Shown in pieces: positions 28,782 to 39,100 of a stretch of DNA of 64,000 nt (position 1 is its first letter; every line of letters starts with the position of its first letter). The translations under genes were made by a program, and so were the position numbers. Origin of the DNA: JADLHS01 sp049840435 (GTDB lineage Bacteria > Verrucomicrobiota > Verrucomicrobiia > Limisphaerales > JADLHS01); assembly GCA_049840435.1 (NCBI GenBank), contig JASGKY010000057.1, forward strand, positions 9,895 through 73,894. Direction: 5' to 3'. The notes below the pieces were generated by a model. It was not told the DNA's origin. It saw only the letters and a list, made by a program, of their open reading frames with translations, and ran no database searches.

Positions 28782-31700
28782 TCAAGGCAGGACCATGACG
28801 CGATAAAACTGCATCAGGTTTGTACCAATGCTGTTGGTATGCGAAGCAATGTCACCGGTCGCCACAATATCCGGTCCGGCGGTTTCCCAGCTTCCCGCAC
28901 CGAGGTTGGGAGTGAATTGCAGTTGGTAAGCCTGCCCCGGGACCGCCCCCCAACTGACGCTCACCATGCCGTCATGCACGGTGATGCCAGCAATCAACGG
29001 TCGCGATACCACCACGACCGCAAAGGACTTTGTGTCGGCAAGCGCCGGACTGCCATTATCCGATACGCGCACACTGATGAGGTTGGTCGTCGCCAGATCG
29101 GCGTCGGTAGTCTGCCAGAGGAACTGGCCGGTTTGGGCATCAATCATTGCTCCTGAAGGCGCGCCTGACAGTAGCTCAAACATCAGCGTATTCGTCGGCG
29201 ACTCTGCGTCTGTGGCTGCCGCAAGGAAGCTCAACCGTGTTCCGACATGAATCACCCGATCGGGCAAAGCACTCAGAATTGGTGGCGAGTTGCTGTTCAC
29301 CGTTAATCCGCTACCACCACCCTGCAACACCGCCAATGGCATCATCATGGAATTGCTTGCCAGGTCAGGGTCTGGGGTGAAGCTTGTCACGGAACAACTC
29401 GTGGTGTAGTTGCCGCCAAGCAGACATTTGCCTGTAAAGGTGAGGCTGGCGCTTGAGCCCGGCTCAAGCTTGCCGATGCTCCAGTAACCCGACGTGCCCA
29501 AGGATGTCCAGCTTCCCACCGAGCTGGTGGTGGCTTGCAAAACAAATCCTGCGGGGAAGACATTGGTCAACTTCACGAATGTCGCCGCATCCGGGCCGGC
29601 GTTGGTTACCGTCAGCGTCAGGCTGAAGCTACTCTTGGCGAAGATGACATTGGTTGAAAGACTTGCGATCACCGCCAAATCGGCGACGTTGCTCGCACCC
29701 GTGACATAGCTCAGGTTCGATGTGGTAATGCTCAACGTCCAGCCTGGCGTCACACTGCCGCCGTCCATGGCGTTATCATCGCGGATAAAAAGCGACCAAT
29801 TGCCGTTGGGATTCGTTCCATTGAATACATCGAGGCTCTTGCCAAACGGTCCAGCCGTGCCGGTGCTGGCAGGCTATCCGTAGTGGAATCAATGTTAGTT
29901 GGCTTATAAGTTCCCGCCGTGATCGCGGCACTGTCAGGCACTGAAGCCGAGGCGGCATCATCAAAGGTTAGATTGATTCCATTGCGACCATTCCCGCCAC
30001 CGCAATCGGACAGCAGCATCACGTTGGCCCCTCCAGGTCCGGTGAGCAGCACATCCACATCATCAGGCCAGCCATGCGTAAACCCGCGCAATGTCGCCGT
30101 GACCTTCTGGATCACGCCGGGGAAATCCGCCGCCACAATCAGCGACGGATATATGGAAGCCGCGCCACTGTCTGGAATCGTCACCGCAGTAGCATTAGTA
30201 AACGTGCGCGTCTGCACGGTCCGCAAGCCGAGGAAGATATCCACGCTGACCAAGCCCAAATCACCGGTCGCATCCGCCAGTTGAAACGTCGGATGAATCG
30301 TTTCGCCTGCCGTTCCGTTCGCGATGAAGCTGAACGCGCGGCTTGCCACCGAGCCATCATTTGGCAACGAACCGAACGAAACCGTTCCACTTGGCGCTGC
30401 CACGCCATTGGTAGCCAGCAAAGTGACTTGCAGATTGGTCGCCGCCCGCGTCCCCGTATTTTTGAGGCTCAAACTCAGGCTGACCAGTTCGCCCGGATCC
30501 ACCGCCCGGTTCGTTGGCGTGAATCCTTCTTCCAACAACGCGGTGCCGGTCGGGCTAATGACTGGCACGGTCGTATTGGTGGCGTTGTAGATCACGAGGG
30601 CAAAATCCTGATCCAGTGAGCCACCCCAATTCGGCACGCCATCGGAATTGATGTTCGCCGCCGTCACTGTCACAACGATCTCGCCCGAAACTCCAGCGGG
30701 CAACAGCACACTTTCCACATTGTTCCGCGCGTCGGCGCTGCCGCCAGTCACCGAACTCGCACCACTGAACACGTTGCCCAGATAAACATTCGTTCCGACT
30801 TGCACAGTCAGATCCAAATCGTTGTTAAGGGCATTCCCTGTCGTGCTACCCGGCGCATCCGTCCACGCCAGCGTCACGCGCAATGGCTCATTCGTTTGCA
30901 CAACCTGCGCCGTAAAGACCCGGACCTGCCCGGAGGCGACTAACAGATCTTCCGCAACCTGATCGCGCAACACGCGAGGCACTCCGTCGAACGCCCGGCC
31001 CAGATTCACGGCCCCCATGCCTTGCGAGGGCGACCAGAGATTATCCCCCGCCCCCGAACCAGACAGGTAACGCGTGGAGTTCATCAAAAACGCCTTGGTC
31101 ATGGCCGGACTCGGGGCCCGCGAGATTGGCATTAAGAAAATATTGGCGCAACAAAGCGCACGCTCCGGCGACTGCCGGAGTCGCATGACTTGTCCCTGAA
31201 GACACCGTATAAAACTGTTGTCCAAGTGGGAAAAAATTATTGGTGTTACCCGCTGTTCCGCCCCCACTCAAGGCGCATAAACTCGAAGCCTTGAAGCCCA
31301 ACAACGCCGAACCAGAGCCGGCCAAAGTCGCCGCGCTCTGCGGCACGCCACCGACTACGTGCGTTCCCGGGGCAACTAGATCCGGCTTCTGCCGGCCATC
31401 ACTACACGGTCCCCGGCTCGAATAGGCCGCCACGTCGTTCGCACTGTCAGCAGCGCTGTCGGCATAACCACAACCATCACTGCCAAGGGAACTCTTGCCG
31501 CCGTTCGCAGTGTTCAGTGAGCTGTACATTCTCCGCCGCGCCAACGGTGATGACATTCTTGGCCGTCCCTGGAGCCCCGACAGTATTAGCTGTCGTGCCC
31601 CGATTGCCTGCGGCGAAAAGGATGACCATCTCCTGATTCCCCGGCGCAGCGAAGGCAGCTCCCGCCGGCTGGGCGTCGCGCACCAAGGCATCGAACGCTT

Positions 31701-33088
31701 GCGCATCGACGGTGTAAGCGTTATTCGTCGCGCCCCAGCTGTTGGCACTGATCCGGGCGCCATCCTGATAGGCCCGTGATTGCAGGTCGGTATAGTCTGG
31801 ACTGGTAAAAAAGTCCGGATCAAATACGACCGATGAACCAACCCGCACGAACGGGCACACCCCCAACCCTGATTGGTAACCACTGCTGTCCACATGCGGA
31901 AAACCGCCGGTGAAATCGCTGAAGCCCGCCAGAATGTGGGCATTGAGATTTCCGTGTCCGTCCAATCCAGCCAGCGTGCTGCCGGCGTGAGCAGTGCCAA
32001 CGAGCCGATTGTAAGCCACGCGACTGGCTTGACCGAAATCGGCGTGAGCATACAACCCAAAGTGCCCCGGCAGGCTCGTGCCGTTATCAATCCCACTATC
32101 GGTCACGTCCACCACGAAGCCCGAGGCATCAAACTGCGCCTGGGTAAAGCCTTTTTCTGTCAACCAATCGAGATAGCCCGGCCCTGTCAGACTGCCCCCC
32201 ATCAGATTACCCGCCAAGATCTGCGCCTGCCGCTCATCGCGCTTGTCTGGCTCGTTGTAAGGCTGGATGGATAGCACATCCAGACACGCGCTAATATCTC
32301 CCAGTCGCGCCGTGGGCAACCGGACAATTATGTTGCGATATTGCAGCACCCGGAAGTCGCGTTGCACTGCGTCGAGTTTCAAACTCTCGATCAGCGCCAG
32401 GGTGGCTGGCGTCGTTTCGGTGTCCTCGACAATTTGAATTGCAAAAACGTCGGATTCGTTAGCCGGAGCGGCCAAGCCAAATAATTCGCGCTGCCGGGCG
32501 GCGGGATGAACCTTGAAGTCCGGAGTGTATTCCCCCTCCCACTGGACGAACGGCACTGTTACCGCCCATGTCTGTAACGCCGCCAGAGCTTTTGCGTCGC
32601 CGGAAACCAGATAAGCATTCTCGGGAATGTAGTTAATGACTTTGACACCCTGCCCCTCCAACGCCGTCCGCCATTCAGGTTTCACCGGCCCAACAAATTG
32701 AACGAGATGAAACTGTCGTCCGGCTCCCACGCTGCGCGTTTTTCGCAGGGCCCGCGTTTCTGGGGAACGCGTATCGATCCGCCGTGCGTTTAGTTCAATA
32801 AAATCTGCGGCGGCGTCAGCTTGAACCCGCCCCTGCAACTTTGTTGCCACCGCAGATTCTTCCGTGAGGATGATTTGGAAACTGCCATAATCCGCAACGA
32901 GCTGGCCGCCGCGTTCAATGAGTTGCTGGGCTTGGGCGCGATCCTGGACCCGCACCTTGCGCGGCGCCGCCGCGCGGCCATCCGCGCCGAAGGCCAAAAG
33001 CGAAAGCCGCCAGGACCGTAAAAATCCAGCGTCGGCTTTCGTTTTGGATTCGGTTGCCAGACTGACCAGCAGCCGTCGTTTGATTCAT
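28782..33088 (-). CDS. secreted subtilisin-like (S8) protease with P-domain and DUF11-like regions (four frameshifts)
   Basis: Repaired across four one-base shifts this is one gene of about 1,434 residues. The shifts are at 32996-32999 (T4 run), about 31527-31533, 31113-31116 (C4 run) and 29860-29861. The ATG at 33088 has AGGGGG just upstream. A basic N-terminus and hydrophobic helix form the signal peptide, followed by a long propeptide-like region. The peptidase S8 triad is intact: Asp in VTDSGIDNG (near 32095), His in LDGHGNLNAH (near 31965) and Ser in SSGTSHATPAVAG (near 31190). Downstream are a proprotein-convertase P-like domain (about 30130-29760, FGKSLDVFNGTNPNGNW), a DUF11-like domain, an Ig-like He_PIG domain and a C-terminal beta domain ending QFYRVMVLP. 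It starts 64 nt after the giant repeat-protein gene. Confidence 0.85.
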
Positions 33089-33152
33089 TCGCCCCCTTTT
33101 AGTGCGACATACACAACACAATCGTTAGGTTGAAACCTCGTTTTAGGCCCGA

Positions 33153-36100
33153 TCACGGCGCGGCCAATACAACCCGGCTGGCCAGGGTCGCGCCGGGCAT
33201 CGTGCCGTAGCCGGCATTCTGCTTCTGCAACACCACGCCACCAAAGGTGTACGTCTGGCCACTGATTGGGTCTTGCACATCGCCGGTGAACAACCCGCTA
33301 CTCTTGGTGATCTTGAAGTTCATCGTATTCGGACTGAGATTCACCACCTGGCTGCCGGAATTCACGCTGACCACGTTATTGAACGGGGTCGTCAAATTGC
33401 CGCCTGTGAAACTCACCACCGCGCCGGAAAGATTGAGCGCCTTGCCCAGATCCAACGGCATGACGTACGTCGAGCCCACGGCTTTCGTGCCGTTCGTGAA
33501 ACCGAGCGGATAACTGATCGGGCTCGCGCCAGCCAGTTTCGTCCAGACAAGATTACCGCTGACATCGCTACTGCTGAGATTGGTGAACGTCAGCCAGCTC
33601 ATCACCGAGCCTTTGCCAACATAGAGCGAAACATACATCGGCCAATCGCCATCCGTTGTGAGATACGCTGAATGTGAATACTTTGAGCCGTCAGCCAGCG
33701 TGGCGCTCATGGTCGCCAACCCGTCGTCCGCTACGTGCATGGTCGCATAACCATCACCCGCCGGCTGTGCGGCATTACCGGACGTGCCCGGGATGACCAC
33801 CGTGTATTCCCCGGCCAGCGTCGTTGTGCCAACTTGGCGTCCACCAGAGAGCGGCGCACTCCAGACCCCATCCGTGACCCGACCGGAAATCTGCCCAGAC
33901 GTCGCTCCCGAGCCGACCAGCAATTCCACCGTCAGCGGCGTGCCGTCCCAGCGGGAAACCACATTCGTCGCGCGCAAGTTCAAACCGAACACCCCGGCAA
34001 ACTGATAGCGGGAATACCCGATTTGCACCCAGGCAGAGAAGTTTCCATTGCCGTCCATGAACAGATTGAATGCGCCCGAGCTGTGCAGCCGAACTTCGTC
34101 TGCTTCATTAAACAGCCCATTGTAAGTTGCAGTCGTGGTCGTATACGGATTCGCTACAAAGCTCGCCTGCAACACAGTGTTGGATCGCATTGTGAAAGTA
34201 ATGGTCGCCGCCGTGGAAGACACGCTGCCACTCCAACCACCAAACAGATAGCCAGCCGCAGGCGTTGCCGTCACCGAATAGGTCTGTCCCACAATCAGCG
34301 TGGTCGCTCCCAGATCGGGCGTCACCGTCCCTGAACCGCTCTTCGTCATCGACAGCTGCCCAACCGCCGGAGGCGCAGCCGTCACGGTGACGGGAAAGGT
34401 CGTGCTCGCAGAAGCCGCCCCGTCAGTCACGTTGATTGTAATGTCCGCCGCCCCCACCACCCCAGCAGACGTCACCGTGACCGAGCGATTGCTACCGGTG
34501 CCACTGAAGACGATGTTCGTCAGCGGCACAATGCTTGGCGCCGAAGAAAGCGCAGTAAGCGTGAGCGCATCCGCCGTCGTCTCGACATCATTAATCACGA
34601 AGCTCAACGGAGCGCTGCTGCCGCCCGAAACGATCGTTTGCGCCGGAATCGCTGTAATGGTCGGCGCGCTATTAACCGCCGTAACAGTCACCGCGAACGA
34701 CCGCGTCGTCGTGCTATTGACCGCTTGGCCGTCATTCACCGTTACTGTGATTGTGACCGTGCCATTGGCATCCGTCACCGGGGTGAAACTCAGGCTGCCC
34801 GTGGTATTCGGGCTGGCATAACTCACCGTCGGATTCGGAATCAAACTTGGATCGGAAGAAGTAGCAGTGATCCCCAGCGCTTGCGTTTCATTCGCCGCGC
34901 CTGTTCCAATGCCGCTCAAACTCACTGTCTGCAAACCAGCGTTTTCCGCGATCGTGCGATTGGCAATTGTGCCCAACGTCGGCGTGTCGTTCACCGGATT
35001 CACCGTCACCGTGAACGTGCGCACCAATGTGTTATTCGCCGCCTGACCATCATTCACCGTCACCGTGATCGTCGCCGAACCGTTGGCGTTCGCCACCGGG
35101 GTGAAGCTTAGGTTGCCAGTCGCACTTGGACTGGCATAGCTGACTGTCGGATTCGGAATCAAACTCGGATTCGACGACACCGCCGTAATCGTCAGCGTCT
35201 GCGTCTCATTGGTCGAGCCGGTGCTGATGCCGCTCAAGCCCACTGTTTGCGCGCTCGCATCTTCGTCCACCGTCACATTGGATATCGCATTCAACGTCGG
35301 CGTGTCATTCACCGGAGCGACTGTTACCGTGAACGTGCGGCTGAAGGTATTGCTCACCGCGTGCCCATCGTTCACCGTCACCGTGATGATCGCCGAACCG
35401 TTCGCGTCCGCCACCGGCGTGAAACCCAGGCTGCCCGTGGTGTTCGGGCTGGTGTAAGTCACCGTCGGATTCGGAATCAAACTTGGATTCGAGGACGAAG
35501 CCGTCACCGTCAACGTTTGGTTCTCATTAACCGAACCGGAACTAATGCCACTGAGCGCGACCGTCTGCGCCGCGGCTTCTTCGCTGAGGCTAACATTGTT
35601 GATAGCCGCCAGCGTCGGAGGCACATTCGCCACATTCACCGCCACCGTGAACGTCCGCACGACGGTATTGTTCGCCGCCTGCCCGTCATTCACTGTCACC
35701 GTCACCGTGGCGCTACCACTGGTGTTGGCCACCGGCGTAAATGCCAGGCTGCCGGTCGCACCCGGGCTAGTGTAGCTGACCGTCGGATTCGGGATCACAC
35801 TTGGATCAGACGAAACCGCCGTCACCGTCAAGGTCTGGGTCTCATTCGCTGCGCCCGAACCGATGCCCATCAGACTGACAGTTTGTTGGGGGGCGTTCTC
35901 GCCGATGCTCACATTGGCGATGGCGTTCAAGGTCGGCGTATCGTTCACCGGACTTACCGTCACGTTAAACGTGCGGATCGCCGTGTTGTTCGCCGCCTGA
36001 CCGTCATTGACCGTCACGGTAATGACCGCGGAGCCAAACCCATTAGTCACCGGCGTGAATGTCAGCGTTCCCCCAGCATTCGGACTGGTGTAGCTCACCG

Positions 36101-39100
36101 ACGGATTCGGAATTAAACTCGGATTGGACGACACCGCCGTCACCGTAAGCGTTTGCGTTTCATTCGCCGCCCCAGTGGCAATTCCAGCCAGACTCACTGA
36201 CTGCGCACCGGAATCTTCGTTCACAGCCGCATCAGCAATTGCGCCCAGCGTCGGAGCGTCGTTCACCGCGTTCACTGTCACAGTGAACGTGCGGGTCAGG
36301 GTGTTGCTCACAGCATGACCATCGTTCACCGTCACTGAAATCGTCGCCGTGCCGTTGGCGTCCGCCGCCGGCGTGAAGCTCAAACTGCCAGTCGTGTCCG
36401 GACTGATGTAAGACACCGTCGGATTCGGAATCAGACTCGGATTGGAGGACACCGCGGTAATTGTCAGTGTCTGGCTCTCATTGACTGAACCGGAACTGAT
36501 GCCGCTAAGCGCGACCGTTTGCGCCGTTGCATCTTCGTTGATGCTCACGTTACCAACCGCCGTCAGCGTCGGCGGCACATTCGCCAGATTCACCGCCACC
36601 GTAAACGTCCGGGTCACCGTGTTGTTCGCCGCCTGACCGTCATCCACCGTCACCGTGATCGTCGCGCTGCCACTCTGGTTCGCTGCCGGCGTGAACACCA
36701 GACTGCCGGTCGCACTCGGGCTGAGGTAGCTCACCGTCGGATTCGGGATCAAACTCGGGTTGGATGACACCGCCGTCACCGTCAAAGTTTGCGTCTCGTT
36801 TGCCGCACCCGTGCCAATACCATTTAAACTTACGGTCTGTTGGCCGGAGTTTTCACCGATGCTCACGTTGGCGATGGTGTTCACGGTCGGGGCATCGTTC
36901 ACCGGGCTGACCGTGACATTGAACGTCCGAGTCACCGTATTATTCACCGCCTGACCGTCATTCACCGTCACCGTGATCGTCGCCGAACCATTAGCGTTCG
37001 CCACGGGAGTAAAGCTCAAGCTACCGGTCGCGCTCGGACTGCCGTAGCTCACCGTCGGATTCGGAATCAAACTTGGATTAGACGATACCGCCGTCACGGT
37101 GAGCGTTTGCGTTTCATTGGTCGCGCCGGTGCTGATGCCGCTCAAACTCACCGTTTGTGCCCCAGCGTCTTCGTTCACCGTCATATCGGACAAAGCATTA
37201 AGTGTCGGCATATCATTCACCGCGTTCACCGTCACAGTGAATGTGCGGGTCAAGGTATTGCTCACGGCGTGACCATCGTTCACCGTCACCGAAATCGTCG
37301 CCGTGCCGTTGCCATTCGCTAGAGGAGCAAAGCTCAGACTACCGGTCGCATCCGGGCTGGCGTAACTTACCGTCGGATTCGGGATCAAACTCGGATTGGA
37401 GGACGTCGCCGTCACCGTGAGCGTCTGGCTTTCATTCACTGAACCGGAACTGATGCCGCTAAGCGCGACCGTTTGTGCCGTTGCATCTTCATTGATGCTC
37501 ACGTTACCAATCGCCGTCAGCGTCGGCGGCACGTTCGCCAGATTCACCGCCACCGTGAACGTCCGCACCATCGTATTATTCGCCGCTTGACCGTCATCCA
37601 CCGTCACCGTGATCGTCGCGCTGCCGCTCTGATTGGCCGCAGGCGTGAACGTCAAGTTACCCGTGGCGCTCGGACTGACATAACTCACCGTCGGATTCGG
37701 GATCAAACTCGGATTCGACGATACTGCCGTCACCGTCAAAGTTTGCGTCTCGTTCGCCGCGCCCGCGCCAATGCCGCTCAAGCCCACCGACTGTTGGCCG
37801 GAGTTTTCGCCAATGCTGACATTCGCAATCGTGTTGACCGTCGGGGCGTCATTGACCGGGCTCACAGTCACGGTGAACGTGCGGACCACCGTATTGTTCG
37901 CCGCCTGACCGTCGTTGACGGTCACCGTGATCGTCGCCGAACCGTTGGCGTTGGCCACCGGGGTAAAGCTCAAACTACCAGTCGCGCTCGGACTGGTGTA
38001 GCTGACCGTCGGATTCGGAATCAAACTCGGATTCGACGACACCGCCGTAATCGTCAACGTCTGCGTCTCATTGGTCGAACCAGTGCTGATACCGCTCAAG
38101 CTCACCGTTTGCGCGCTCGCATCTTCATTCACCGTCACATCACTCAAGCCATTCAGCAGGGGCGCATCGTTCACCGGGCTCACCGTCACCGTGAAAGTGC
38201 GGGTCATCGTATTGCTGATCCCGCCGCCGTCGTTCACGGTCACTGAAATCGTTGCCGTGCCATTCGCGTCAGCCACCGGCGTGAAGCTCAGGCTGCCGGT
38301 CGCGCTTGGGCTGGTGTAGCTGACCGTCGGATTCGGAATCAAACCCGGATTCGAGGAAGTCGCCGTCACCGTCAACGTCTGGCTTTCGTTCACCGAGCCA
38401 GAACCAATACCGCTCAAGCCTACTGTCTGCGCGCCGGCATCCTCATTGAGGGTCACATTGCTGAGCGCGGCCAACGTCGGCTGGGCGTTGGCTTGTGAGA
38501 CCGTCACCGTGAAGGTGCGAGTTACCGTATTGTTCGCGGCCTGCCCATCATTCACAGTCACCGTGATCGTCGCCGTGCCGTCGATATTTGCTGCCGGAGC
38601 AAAACTCAGGCTGCCGGTCGCGCTCGGGCTGGTGTAGCTGACCGTCGGATTTGGAATCAAACTCGGATTGGACGACGTTGCGATGACCGCAAGCGCCTGG
38701 GTTTCGTTTGTCGCACCAGTGCCGATGCCGCTCAAGCTGACGTTCTGATTGCCGGCGTTGCCAGCGACACTCAGGTTACTCAAAGCCGCCAGCGTGGGCA
38801 CATCGTTTACCGCATTTACCGTCACCACAAACGAGCGACTGACTGTATTATTGGTCGTCTGCCCGTCATTGACCGTCACGGTGATCGTCGCTGTGCCGTT
38901 GGCGTTGACCACGGGCGTGAAGTTAAGGCTACCAGTCGCGCTTGGACTGGTGTAGCTCACCGACGGATTTGGAATCAAACTCGGATCAGACGAAACCGCC
39001 GTCACCGTCAACGTCTGCGTCTCGTTCGCAGCGCCGGTCCCGATGCCAGCTAAACTCACGCTTTGCGCCCCGGCATCTTCGTTGATCGTCACATCAGTCA

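Noticed and set aside
28926..28950. CCCCGGG-ACC-GCCCCCC resembling the upstream element
   Set aside because: It lies within the coding region of the S8 protease tail and lacks the second CCCCGGGG half.
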